A stretch of DNA of 13,300 bases from Chloroflexota bacterium (GCA_029858845.1 JAOUEG010000027.1:1-13300), one strand, 5' to 3'. Counted from the stretch's first letter, positions 1 to 6,481 are shown. A program made the numbers and translations. The notes: generated from the letters alone by a model not told the origin.

Positions 1-571
1 ACGCGACGAAGCCGAGACCGGCAGCGGCGGCCATCGAGCCGGTCGCGGCGGATGCCAGGAACGTCAGGGCGGCCCACGCCGCCAGGGCCAGCCAGCCGAG
101 GAGGCCCATCGCGATCCAGCCGGCGATATCGGGGGGCTCGAACAGGATCGCGGTGTAGAGCCACCCGAGCCCCACGGCCATCGCGACGGACATGGCCAGG
201 ACGAGCCCGATCGCGGCTGCCTTCGCGGCGAGGAACGCGCCGCGGCCGACCGGGCGCGCCAGGATGAAGGCCGCCGTGCCGCGCTCTATCTCGCTCGCCA
301 CCGAGCCCATCGCCAGCACGATCGCCGCGAGGGCGCCGAACTGGGCGAGGTTCTTCTGGACCTGGACAACCGCGTCCGCGGCGGTCGGCGTCGGGATCTC
401 GATGGACGCGAAGGCGTCGCCGGCTGCAGCCTGGATGATCTCGGGCAGGAAGCGGGCCAGTAGCGGCGACGAGAGCCCGACCAGGATGAACAGCCCGGCG
501 ACCACGGGCAGGCGATAGGTCCGCCACGATTCGAGCAGTTCCTTGCGGAACAGGATGGACAGCCCGCTCAT
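1..571 (-). CDS. ABC-2 type transporter permease, C-terminally truncated by the window edge
   Basis: Membrane half of an ABC exporter, partner of the ATPase encoded just upstream. The frame is open from an ATG at 571 to the left edge, giving 190 residues and no stop, so the C-terminus lies outside. The translation starts MSGLSILFRKELLESWRTYR. Hydrophobic segments are visible at about residues 22-40, 77-93, 117-143 and 151-175, with a fifth starting near 180. Between segments 2 and 3 lies EIERGTAAFILARPVGRGAF, matching the 'E-GT---LL--PVSR' stretch typical of ABC-2 permeases of the NatB/YxlG kind. The ATG follows directly on the TGA of the ATPase gene (574-572) with no spacer, so the two are surely co-translated. 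The substrate cannot be told from the sequence; the neighbours (SdpI-like, YxlE-like) suggest export or detoxification of a membrane-active compound, which is inference. Confidence 0.88.
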   Translation of the reverse strand, partial: MSGLSILFRKELLESWRTYRLPVVAGLFILVGLSSPLLARFLPEIIQAAAGDAFASIEIPTPTAADAVVQVQKNLAQFGALAAIVLAMGSVASEIERGTAAFILARPVGRGAFLAAKAAAIGLVLAMSVAMAVGLGWLYTAILFEPPDIAGWIAMGLLGWLALAAWAALTFLASAATGSMAAAAGLGFVA

Positions 572-1543
572 TCAGGCGACCCGCTCGACCGGCGCTCGCC
601 CGACCAGGCGCAGGAAGACATCCTCCAGGGTGGGGCGCTCCTGCTCGAAGCGGACAAGATGCACCCCGGACGCGACCACGAGCGGCAGCAGTCCCGCGAT
701 GGCCGCAGCCTCGTCGTGGACGGCCACGACCAGCTCGCCGGCGCCGCCAGATGTCCGGGCGCACCACGGGGCCGTGCCCAGTGCGGCCCGAAGCGCCTCG
801 ACGGCGTCCTCCTGGTCCGGCGCCAGCACGAGCCGATACGACGCCACCGCGTAGCGTGCCAGGAGGTCGTCAAGCGCTGCCTCCTCGACCAGCCGTCCGG
901 TGTCGAGGATCCCGACGCGGTCGCAGATCCGCTCCACATCGTCCAGGACGTGGGTCGAGAAGATGACCGTCGCGTTGCCGCGCAGGTCCGCGATCAGGGA
1001 CAGCAGGTCCCGTCGACCCTCCGGATCGAGCGAGCTGACGGGCTCATCGAGCAGCAGCAACCCTGGGTCGGAGACGAGCGCTGCCGCGATCCCGAGGCGT
1101 TGCCTCATCCCGCCCGAGTAGCCCCCGATCCGGCGCTCGGCGGAGGCGTCCAGCCCGGTTCGCTCGAGCGTGTCGCGCGTCCTGGCCCGCAGTTCGGCGC
1201 CGGTCAGGCCCGCCAGGCGTCCGGCCAGTTCGACCAGCTCCCGGCCCCGCATCCATCCGTAGAAGCGAGGGGCCTGGTCGAGCACGCCGATGGACCGCCG
1301 GACGCCGGGGTTGTCCGGCTGGACCGTGACGCCATCGATCGCGACCGCGCCGGCAGTCGGTCGGGCCAGGCCGGTGATCATCCGGAGGGTGGTGGTCTTG
1401 CCGGCGCCGTTGGGGCCCAGCAATCCGAAGACGGACCCGGCCGGGATGTCCAGATCCAGCCGGTCCACCGCCAGCACCCCGCCGCCCGATCCGCTGAACC
1501 GTTTCGTCAGGTCGCGGCAGGCGACAGCGGACGGCGAACTCAC
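572..1543 (-). CDS. ABC transporter ATP-binding protein (YxlF/NatA/CcmA-type exporter ATPase)
   Basis: Cytoplasmic ATPase that powers the adjacent permease. With the chosen GTG start it has 323 residues. Walker A GPNGAGKTT is at 43-51, the Q-loop Gln at 90, the signature YSGGMRQR near 142-149, Walker B LLLLDEP at 162-168 and the H-loop His at 198. About 120 residues follow the nucleotide-binding domain, as in exporter ATPases with a DUF4162-like tail. The frame extends upstream to an ATG at 1615, but that stretch overlaps the preceding gene in another frame and reads as nonsense. The GTG at 1543 has a strong GGAGGAG ribosome-binding site a few bases upstream and overlaps the previous stop as GTGA (1543-1540), so I prefer it. 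The closest functional analogue by arrangement is YxlF of the Bacillus sigY operon; the substrate is unknown. Confidence 0.93.
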   Translation of the reverse strand: MSSPSAVACRDLTKRFSGSGGGVLAVDRLDLDIPAGSVFGLLGPNGAGKTTTLRMITGLARPTAGAVAIDGVTVQPDNPGVRRSIGVLDQAPRFYGWMRGRELVELAGRLAGLTGAELRARTRDTLERTGLDASAERRIGGYSGGMRQRLGIAAALVSDPGLLLLDEPVSSLDPEGRRDLLSLIADLRGNATVIFSTHVLDDVERICDRVGILDTGRLVEEAALDDLLARYAVASYRLVLAPDQEDAVEALRAALGTAPWCARTSGGAGELVVAVHDEAAAIAGLLPLVVASGVHLVRFEQERPTLEDVFLRLVGRAPVERVA

Positions 1544-1740
1544 TCCTCCTCCCGCCCGATAGTGAGGTAGAGGATCGGCCCGAGCACGTTGACCAGCACG
1601 ATGATCAGGCCCCACATCAGCTTGCTGTCGCCCCGCACGCGCCGCTCCGGCTTGAGGAGATCGCGGAGGGCGATGACGAGCAGGACGAGCTGGATGACGA
1701 TGATCGGCAGGATCAGCAGGAGGATCTGCGTTTCGGTCAT
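1540..1740 (-). CDS. Small PLDc_N-domain membrane protein (YxlE-like)
   Basis: A 66-residue protein starting MTETQILLLILP. It has two hydrophobic segments, about residues 5-28 and 43-61, separated by a charged loop (RDLLKPERRVRGDSK). The second segment carries the WG-IIVLVNVLGPILYLTIGR pattern typical of the phospholipase D-nuclease N-terminal (PLDc_N) family of tiny membrane proteins; no catalytic domain is attached. In Bacillus the homologue YxlE sits directly before the ABC genes yxlF-yxlG, the same order as here. Its start overlaps the SdpI stop as ATGA (1740-1737) and its stop overlaps the ATPase start as GTGA, which indicates tight translational coupling. A role as accessory or regulatory subunit of the ABC exporter is inferred from position only. 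A much longer frame through this region belongs to antisense or out-of-frame reading of sdpI. Confidence 0.88.
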   Translation of the reverse strand: MTETQILLLILPIIVIQLVLLVIALRDLLKPERRVRGDSKLMWGLIIVLVNVLGPILYLTIGREEE

Positions 1741-2390
1741 TGCGTGCGCCGCTCCGGATCGGCCTTCCAGACGAAGTAAGAATAGGCGAACGTCACGCCG
1801 ACCAGGACGAGCAATCCGCCGATCACCGCGGTGATGAGCAACGTGCCGGTGGTCCCGGCCAGGCCGAGGACGAGGAACACGATCCCTTCGATCACGAACA
1901 GCCAGCCACCGAGACGGTGGGTCTTCGTCCAGGCGACCTCGCTGGTCAACGTCCAGGGCGTCCGGATCCCCGCCATGTAGTTGGACCGGACCTTGGGCAG
2001 GTAGTTGCCGATGACGATGAAGAGGACACCCATCCCCACGAACAGGAGTCGGGTGATGTCCACGGCTGCGCCCATGGCGACGCTCACCGCCAGGATGTGG
2101 AGGCCACCCAGCAGGGCCATGACCCCGATCCAGATCGCCCCGTAGGCCTTGCCCGAGCGCTCGATATTCGTCCGTCGTGGCTCGATGCGCGGGATGATCG
2201 CGAGCAGGGCCGCGACCCCGCTCGCGAGGAACGGCAGGAGCAGCAGGCCGACGGTCTTGTCCGCCCAGCCATCCGGTTGGCCGTCCGGGCCCCAGTGGAT
2301 CGGGACCTGGGCATCCGCAGGGAGCTGGAGCCAAGCCCAGGCGCTGATCAGGAACATGGCGGTCACGATCGCGATGCTCGTGACGATCAT
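1737..2390 (-). CDS. sdpI: SdpI family protein (DUF1648 plus SdpI domains)
   Basis: A 217-residue integral membrane protein of the SdpI immunity family. Six hydrophobic segments are visible, roughly 3-22, 46-67, 85-105, 112-130, 161-178 and 182-206. The DUF1648 hallmark VPIHWGPDGQPDGW is at 29-42. The SdpI hallmark is at about 128-162: GNYLPK, then GIRTPWTL, then W-K-H-LGG. In Bacillus, SdpI protects against the SDP cannibalism toxin and also acts as the signal receptor that sequesters SdpR at the membrane. The ATG at 2390 is chosen because it begins the first membrane helix and lies 11 bases after the repressor stop; the longer in-frame extension upstream overlaps sdpR and has no membrane-protein character. 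Downstream it overlaps the PLDc_N gene by four bases. Whether this protein confers immunity or regulates its neighbours is not visible in the sequence. Confidence 0.92.
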   Translation of the reverse strand: MIVTSIAIVTAMFLISAWAWLQLPADAQVPIHWGPDGQPDGWADKTVGLLLLPFLASGVAALLAIIPRIEPRRTNIERSGKAYGAIWIGVMALLGGLHILAVSVAMGAAVDITRLLFVGMGVLFIVIGNYLPKVRSNYMAGIRTPWTLTSEVAWTKTHRLGGWLFVIEGIVFLVLGLAGTTGTLLITAVIGGLLVLVGVTFAYSYFVWKADPERRTQ

Positions 2391-2401
2391 CGGGCGACGG
2401 T

Positions 2402-2677
2402 TCAACGTTCCCCTCCCGGGTCGATCCGGAACGCCTCGAGGAGCGCGGCCATGGCCTCCTCGAGCACGGACAGGTTCAGGTGGTAGGTGATCGACGTCCC
2501 GCTCCGGTCCGCGCTGATGAGGTCTGCCTCGCGCAGGACGGAGAAGTGGCCGGACATCGTGGGCCATGAGAGCTCGAACTGGGCGGCCAGCTCGCCCGCG
2601 GTCATGTCGCGCTCGCGAAGGAGTGCGAGGACACGACGACGGGTCGGATCGGCCAGGGCCCGGTAGACGCGATTGAT
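2402..2677 (-). CDS. sdpR: ArsR/SmtB-family autorepressor, SdpR-like (probable ATC start)
   Basis: A winged-helix DNA-binding protein of 91 residues. The N-terminus reads NRVYRALADPTRRRVLALL, the standard opening of SdpR-type ArsR repressors. It is followed by the helix-turn-helix (MTAGELAAQFELSWPTMSGH), the wing (SADRSGTSITYHLN) and a short C-terminal helix. No metal-binding Cys pairs are present, as expected for SdpR. The first in-frame ATG (2605) would delete about 24 conserved residues and lacks a ribosome-binding site. There is no ATG, GTG or TTG between the in-frame stop at 2695-2693 and that ATG. The ATC at 2677 sits five bases after a strong GGAGGT, so I place the start there; a base error in the sequence is the alternative. 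It probably represses its own five-gene operon through the inverted repeat over its ribosome-binding site. Confidence 0.85.
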   Translation of the reverse strand: MNRVYRALADPTRRRVLALLRERDMTAGELAAQFELSWPTMSGHFSVLREADLISADRSGTSITYHLNLSVLEEAMAALLEAFRIDPGGER

Positions 2678-2693
2678 TAGGAACCTCCCTAAT
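2676..2693. promoter_or_regulatory. Inverted-repeat operator overlapping the sdpR ribosome-binding site
   Basis: Perfect 6-bp arms ATTAGG and CCTAAT separated by AACCTC, an AT-rich island in GC-rich DNA. On the transcript the GGAGGT ribosome-binding site falls between and across the arms, immediately before the ATC start. The site begins just downstream of the predicted transcription start. Position and symmetry fit the autoregulatory operator of an ArsR-family repressor; binding by SdpR is inference. Confidence 0.6.
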
Positions 2694-2705
2694 TAGAAGA
2701 TCAAC

Positions 2706-2734
2706 AAGGTAGAAGCGGCGCCGACGGGCGTCAA
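2706..2734 (-). promoter_or_regulatory. Predicted sigma70-type promoter of the sdpRI-ABC operon
   Basis: On the minus strand TTGACG (2734-2729) is followed by a 17-bp spacer and TACCTT (2711-2706). The -35 matches five of six consensus positions; the -10 keeps the essential T-A---T. The predicted start near 2699 gives a leader of about 22 bases carrying the operator and the ribosome-binding site. Confidence 0.55.
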
Positions 2735-2790
2735 GAGCCAGCCAGGACGTGCAGCCCTGCACGCGCCCGGTCCAGCGCCGTGGCAGCCAC

Positions 2791-2799
2791 TGCTAGACT
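2791..2799 (+). promoter_or_regulatory. Extended -10 promoter element for the SDR-kinase pair
   Basis: TGCTAGACT is a TGn-TAGACT extended -10 box, a form common in high-GC bacteria. No good -35 is visible 17 bases upstream. Transcription would begin near 2806, after the upstream in-frame ATG at 2780, which supports choosing the ATG at 2855 as the start of the SDR. The region 2735-2854 otherwise shows nothing I can name. Confidence 0.4.
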
Positions 2800-2854
2800 C
2801 GGCCCGCCCGACCCGCGGCACACGACGTTCCTGACCGATGGAGGCCGACCACCG

Positions 2855-3676
2855 ATGACTGACGACCGCGAGCGCTGGGCGCTGATCCTTGGCGCCTCAT
2901 CCGGGATGGGAGAGGCAACGGCCATCACGCTGGCCAAGGCCGGCTACAACATCTGCGGGATCCATCTCGATTTCCGGGCAGCGCTCGCCCATGTCGCCGA
3001 GGTCACGGAGGCCATCGCTGCGACCGGCGCCGAGGCGCTCTACATCAACATGAACGCTGCCGACGACGCGAAGCGCGCCGCCGCCCTGGAAACCCTTGCC
3101 GAGCGATTCGACCGCTCGCGGGCTGCCGGTCGCGAGCCGTATGTCCGGGTCGTGATGCACTCGCTCGCGTTCGGTTCGCTCGTGCCATTCCTGTCGGACG
3201 ATCCCAAGGAGGGCGTGGACCGCAAGAAGATGGAGATGACGCAGGACGTCATGGCCAACAGCCTGGTCTACTGGGTCCAGGACCTGTGGCGTGGCGGCTT
3301 CCTCGGAGCGGGCTCCAAGATCTACGCGATGACCTCGGAAGGCTCCACCCGGGTCGTGCCCTCGTACGGGGTCGTGTCGTCGGCCAAGGCCGCGCTTGAA
3401 TCACACGTTCGCCAGCTGGCGATGGAGCTTGCCCGTCACGACATCGGCGCGACCGCCAACTGCATCCGCGCCGGCGTGACCGTGACGCCGGCTCTGCTCA
3501 AGATCCCTGAAGCGCAGACGATGATCGACATCACGATGAAGCGGAACCCGACCGGGCGGATGACGACACCCCAGGACGTCGCCGACGTGATCCTCGCCCT
3601 TTCCGGCGAAGGGACGGGGTTCATCAACGGGGACATCATCAGCGTCGACGGCGGCGAGTACATCACAGGCTCGTGA
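2855..3676 (+). CDS. Enoyl-ACP reductase-like short-chain dehydrogenase (FabI/FabL type)
   Basis: A 273-residue NAD(P)H-dependent SDR, most like enoyl-ACP reductases of fatty-acid synthesis. The cofactor loop GASSGMG is at 13-19 and the MHSLAFG stretch at 101-107, resembling the HSI-F stretch of FabI. The catalytic pair is Tyr171 and Lys178 in YGVVSSAK. Spacing of six between Tyr and Lys (Y-x6-K), rather than the three of ordinary SDRs, marks the enoyl-ACP reductase group. The second Tyr of E. coli FabI (Tyr146) is replaced by Ser161, as in FabL-type enzymes. The C-terminus FINGDIISVDGGEYITG is typical of SDRs. The frame extends upstream to 2780, but the ATG at 2855 has GGAGG ten bases upstream and lies after the predicted transcription start. 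It overlaps the next gene by four bases (GTGA). A different enoyl or ketoreductase role is possible. Confidence 0.85.
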   Translation: MTDDRERWALILGASSGMGEATAITLAKAGYNICGIHLDFRAALAHVAEVTEAIAATGAEALYINMNAADDAKRAAALETLAERFDRSRAAGREPYVRVVMHSLAFGSLVPFLSDDPKEGVDRKKMEMTQDVMANSLVYWVQDLWRGGFLGAGSKIYAMTSEGSTRVVPSYGVVSSAKAALESHVRQLAMELARHDIGATANCIRAGVTVTPALLKIPEAQTMIDITMKRNPTGRMTTPQDVADVILALSGEGTGFINGDIISVDGGEYITGS

Positions 3677-4575
3677 CTGCGCCGCAGGCCGCGGGACGCG
3701 TCATCGTCGTCGGCTCGGTCAACATCGACCTCGTCGTGACGGGCGATCGGCTGCCTGGCCCAGGCGAGACCGTGACCGGCGGGCGATTCGCGCAGCACCA
3801 TGGCGGCAAGGGCGGCAACCAGGCCGTTGCAGCCGCCCGACTCGGGGCGCGGACCACGTTCGTCGGCGCCGTCGGGGACGATCCGTTCGGGGTCGCGGCC
3901 CGCGCGGCGCTTGACGCGGAGGGCGTCGACACGAGCCAGCTCGTCACCCTTCCAGGCGAGGCCACCGGCGTCGCGCTGATCCTCGTCGATGTCGCCGGCG
4001 AGAACCTGATATCGGTGGCCGGGGGCGCGAACAACGCCATGTCGGGCGAGGTCATCCGTGCGTCGCTGGCGCGACTCGCCCCGGGCCCTGGTGACGTCCT
4101 CCTGGTCGGCCACGAGATCCCGACCGACGGCGCCCGCGCGGCGCTCGAGGCCGGCCGCGCCCTGGGTGCCAGCACGATCCTGAATCCCGCCCCGGCCGGC
4201 GGTCTGGATGCGAGGACGGTCTCCCTGGCGGACGTGGTGACGCCCAATCAGGGGGAGGCTGCCGTGCTGCGTGCCGCCTGCGGGCCACTTGAGGCCCTCG
4301 GCGGCGCGATCCTCACCAGCCTGGGCGCCGCAGGCGCCCGGCTGGACACCGCCGGGTCGTCGCGGTCGATCCCGACGATCCCGGTCGTGGTGGTGGACAC
4401 CGTGGGAGCCGGCGACACGCTGAACGGGGCGCTCGCAGCCGGCCTCGCGGAGGGGCGGGACATCGAGCAGGCGGCGATCCGCGCGGTCACCTCGGCGAGC
4501 CTGTCCGTGACCAGGGCGGGGGCCCGCGAAGGTATGCCGACCCTGAAGGCCCTCGAGACGGCGCTGTCAGGCTGA
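3673..4575 (+). CDS. rbsK: Ribokinase-like PfkB-family carbohydrate kinase
   Basis: A 300-residue cytoplasmic sugar kinase, close to the usual ribokinase length of about 300-310. The N-terminal substrate motif VVGSVNIDLV is at 12-21, PfkB signature 1 (GGKGGNQAVAAARLG) at 44-58, NPAPA at 171-175 and VTPNQGEA at 189-196, where the usual PNE has Gln in place of Glu. Signature 2 (DTVGAGDTLNGALAAGL) is at 242-258, with the catalytic base Asp248 in the GAGD anion hole. The family transfers phosphate from ATP to ribose or a related sugar or nucleoside. The GTG start at 3673 overlaps the SDR stop, so the two are probably translated together, although no pathway obviously joins them. No transporter or ribose-use gene is near, so the true substrate could be deoxyribose, a nucleoside or another sugar. 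Confidence 0.88.
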   Translation: MTAPQAAGRVIVVGSVNIDLVVTGDRLPGPGETVTGGRFAQHHGGKGGNQAVAAARLGARTTFVGAVGDDPFGVAARAALDAEGVDTSQLVTLPGEATGVALILVDVAGENLISVAGGANNAMSGEVIRASLARLAPGPGDVLLVGHEIPTDGARAALEAGRALGASTILNPAPAGGLDARTVSLADVVTPNQGEAAVLRAACGPLEALGGAILTSLGAAGARLDTAGSSRSIPTIPVVVVDTVGAGDTLNGALAAGLAEGRDIEQAAIRAVTSASLSVTRAGAREGMPTLKALETALSG

Positions 4576-4580
4576 CGGCG
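4562..4580. terminator. Possible bidirectional hairpin at a convergent gene junction
   Basis: CGCTGTCA and TGACGGCG can pair (eight pairs including one G-U) around a GGC loop, spanning the ribokinase stop codon. Only ten bases separate the convergent kinase and apbE stops. No run of T follows on either strand, so this is at best a weak intrinsic terminator. Confidence 0.3.
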
Positions 4581-4585
4581 ACGGC

Positions 4586-5590
4586 TCAGGCCTCGCCGGC
4601 CACCCAGACCGTGCAGGCCCGCGCCGCAGGAGTCATCTCGAGCGACCCGTCCTCGGCCACCCACCAGGCCGCGAGACCCCGCGCTCTCGCCTCTGCCGCG
4701 ATGCCTGACCGCCCGGTGATGAACAGGGTCTTGCTCCACACCTCGGCCCAGGCGGGGTCGGTGGCGGCCACGGTCACCGAGACGAGGCCACTGTCCGCCG
4801 GCTCGCCCGTGGACGGATCCACGAGATGGTGGCGCGTCCGGCCGTCCACGACCCATCGCAACCGCCGGATCGACGATGTGGCGATCGCGCCATCCCTGAT
4901 GGCGATCACGGCGCGAGGATCGGCCCCGCCGTCCGGGTCCTCCACGCCCACCATCCAGGCGGTCCCATCGGGGCCCGGGCCGCGCGCGACGATGTCGCCG
5001 CCGGCATCGATAAGGAAGCGGGCGGCGCCGAGATTCGCGACACGGGACGCGGCCCAGCGCACGGCCAGGCCCTTGCCGATTCCGCCGAGGTCGATCGGAG
5101 ATGGGAGCAGGATCCTCTCGCGATCGATGCGCTGCGCGATCGGTCCCGCGGCCCCCAGGGCAGTCGCCGGTATCGCCGCGCCGAGCGAAGCTCCCTGATA
5201 GCCCCAGGCATCCAACAACCCGACCGTGCGTGGATCGAATCGGCCGCCGGTGAGCCGATGGGCCCGGTCAGTCGCGGATACGGCCCGCGCGAGGCGCCGG
5301 CCGACCGTCAGCGATGCTCCCTGGAGCGACGCCCGGTTCAGCGCCGTCACCTCGCTCGTCTCGCGGAACCGCGAGAGCGCCTCCTCGCTTGCCGCGAACT
5401 CGTCCCGGACCGCGGACCAGGCGGCCGCAGCGGCGGCCCGACCTGCCTTCGTCTCATCCGCGACGAAGGTCAGCGCGAGGGGCGACGCCATGGCGCGGCC
5501 GGAGAATCGGAGGACGCGGTGGTCGGAGCCGGTCGGCGAGGCCTCCGGTTCCGGGATCGCGTCGACGGAGTCGGCAAGGGCGCCGGTCAT
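4586..5590 (-). CDS. apbE: FAD:protein FMN transferase (ApbE)
   Basis: A 334-residue enzyme that cleaves FAD and attaches FMN through a phosphoester bond to a Ser or Thr of a target protein, usually one with an FMN_bind domain. Family motifs appear in order: SRFRETSEVTALN (73-85), GGRFDPRTVGLLDAWGY (115-131), IDLGGIGKGLAVRWA (166-180), FLIDAGGDIVARG (192-204) and HHLVDPSTG (254-262). The metal-site segment near 278-291 reads WAEVWSKTLFI, a variant of the more usual ADALSTALF. There is no signal peptide or lipobox, so it is predicted cytoplasmic, or exported by another route. The start overlaps the preceding stop as ATGA (5590-5587). It ends a four-gene block with a ferric-reductase-like protein and two coiled-coil proteins. 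No FMN_bind protein is present in the window, so its target is open. Confidence 0.93.
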   Translation of the reverse strand: MTGALADSVDAIPEPEASPTGSDHRVLRFSGRAMASPLALTFVADETKAGRAAAAAAWSAVRDEFAASEEALSRFRETSEVTALNRASLQGASLTVGRRLARAVSATDRAHRLTGGRFDPRTVGLLDAWGYQGASLGAAIPATALGAAGPIAQRIDRERILLPSPIDLGGIGKGLAVRWAASRVANLGAARFLIDAGGDIVARGPGPDGTAWMVGVEDPDGGADPRAVIAIRDGAIATSSIRRLRWVVDGRTRHHLVDPSTGEPADSGLVSVTVAATDPAWAEVWSKTLFITGRSGIAAEARARGLAAWWVAEDGSLEMTPAARACTVWVAGEA

Positions 5591-6003
5591 CCAGAGGCGC
5601 CGGTCGTCGCTTGGGTCTTCGGGGCGGCGACGACCCGTGGCGCCGAGCGCACCGTCGGAAGGCTGAACCGCGTCGGGAGCGAGGCCGCGCTTTCGGACAG
5701 CGCCGCCGCCCGGTTGGCGAGCGTATCCAACGTGCCCTCCATGCCCTCCAGGCTGCCGCCGACCAGAGCGTAGCGCTCGGCCAGCGCATCGTAGCGGCGC
5801 ACGGCAGCCTCGAGGACCGCCTCGAGGTCGTCATGTTCGGCCGCTGCCGATTCGGCGGCCTGCTGGGACGGTGCTCGCTGTGCCTGGAGCCGCGCATCGG
5901 CCCCGGCCTGGAGCGCGGTCACCCCCGCCAGGGAGACGGCGTAGGCCCCGGCCGAGACGCCGACGAGGATCGCGAGATGCGTCGGCACCCGGTGCTCAGT
6001 CAT
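5587..6003 (-). CDS. Small single-TM coiled-coil protein with C-terminal TTGAS motif (function unknown)
   Basis: A 138-residue protein I do not recognise. The N-terminus MTEHRVPTHLAILVGVSAGA leads into a membrane segment at about 8-32. An Ala/Glu/Gln-rich stretch follows at about 36-75, then AERYALVGGSLEGMEGTLDTLANRAAAL at 75-102 (this region in parts), which together look coiled-coil forming. The tail, rich in Ser, Pro and Ala, ends in ATTGASG. TGAS recalls the (S/T)GA(S/T) acceptor of ApbE flavinylation, although the usual upstream Asp is missing. The ATG at 6003 overlaps the previous gene by eight bases and its stop overlaps apbE as ATGA. Position between a haem membrane protein and ApbE suggests a subunit or flavin acceptor of that system; this is inference. 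The longer frame upstream of 6003 is a shadow of the neighbouring gene. Confidence 0.8.
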   Translation of the reverse strand: MTEHRVPTHLAILVGVSAGAYAVSLAGVTALQAGADARLQAQRAPSQQAAESAAAEHDDLEAVLEAAVRRYDALAERYALVGGSLEGMEGTLDTLANRAAALSESAASLPTRFSLPTVRSAPRVVAAPKTQATTGASG

Positions 6004-6481
6004 CGTGCTCCTCGTGCTCGTCCTCGTCGTCGTCGTCTTCGTGGTGGGTGGCGGTCGACTTCGTGACCGTCGTGACCGTTCGGCTGGCGGCTGCCGTCCG
6101 TGCCGCCAGCGCCTTCTTGGCCTTGGCGATGGCCGTCTCGAGCTTGGCCAGCTTCCTGGACGCCGCCGCCAGTTGATCTTCGAGATCGCCGGCATGGCTG
6201 GCGTCGGCCGCGATCCGTTCCTGTGCCTGGGCGAGGGCCGCTTCCAGGTCGCGCGAGCGGTCGTCGAGCGCGAGGAGCTGCGCCTTGAGAGCCTCGGACC
6301 GGTCACGTTCCTGGGCCAGGCTGGACTGCAGGCTCGATACGCTGACCGGTGCGACGGTCAGCGGGGCGGACGCCGCGGTCCATGCCGACGCGGCCCGGAT
6401 GGAGCCATATCCCAGGACCAGGACACCGATCACGCCCACGGTCGTGACGAGACGGCGGAACAGGAGTCGGTTCTTGGACAT
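5996..6481 (-). CDS. Single-TM coiled-coil protein with acidic/histidine C-terminal tail (function unknown)
   Basis: A 161-residue protein starting MSKNRLLFRRLVTTVGVIG. Basic residues precede a membrane helix at about 8-30, so the rest is predicted outside the cytoplasm. Residues 48-128 form a long probable coiled coil rich in Ala, Leu, Glu, Gln and Lys. A Thr/Ser linker (SRTVTTVTKSTAT) leads to the tail HHEDDDDEDEHEEHDD at 146-161, which is suited to binding divalent metals. The ATG at 6481 shares one base with the stop of the ferric-reductase-like gene (TGATG), which fixes the start; the frame upstream of it is a shadow of that gene. It overlaps the next gene by eight bases. No family is recognised. 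Haem-protein and zinc-uptake neighbours suggest metal binding or scaffolding at the cell surface. Confidence 0.82.
   Translation of the reverse strand: MSKNRLLFRRLVTTVGVIGVLVLGYGSIRAASAWTAASAPLTVAPVSVSSLQSSLAQERDRSEALKAQLLALDDRSRDLEAALAQAQERIAADASHAGDLEDQLAAASRKLAKLETAIAKAKKALAARTAAASRTVTTVTKSTATHHEDDDDEDEHEEHDD

Noticed and set aside
659..1570. Plus-strand open frame of 303 codons opposite the ABC ATPase
   Set aside because: It lies antisense to a gene with all ABC motifs; its product is Arg/Gln/Asp-rich with no domain, as expected for a shadow frame in high-GC DNA.
1740..2486. Plus-strand frame of 248 codons opposite sdpI
   Set aside because: Charged low-complexity product antisense to a clear SdpI-family gene; no ribosome-binding site or domain.
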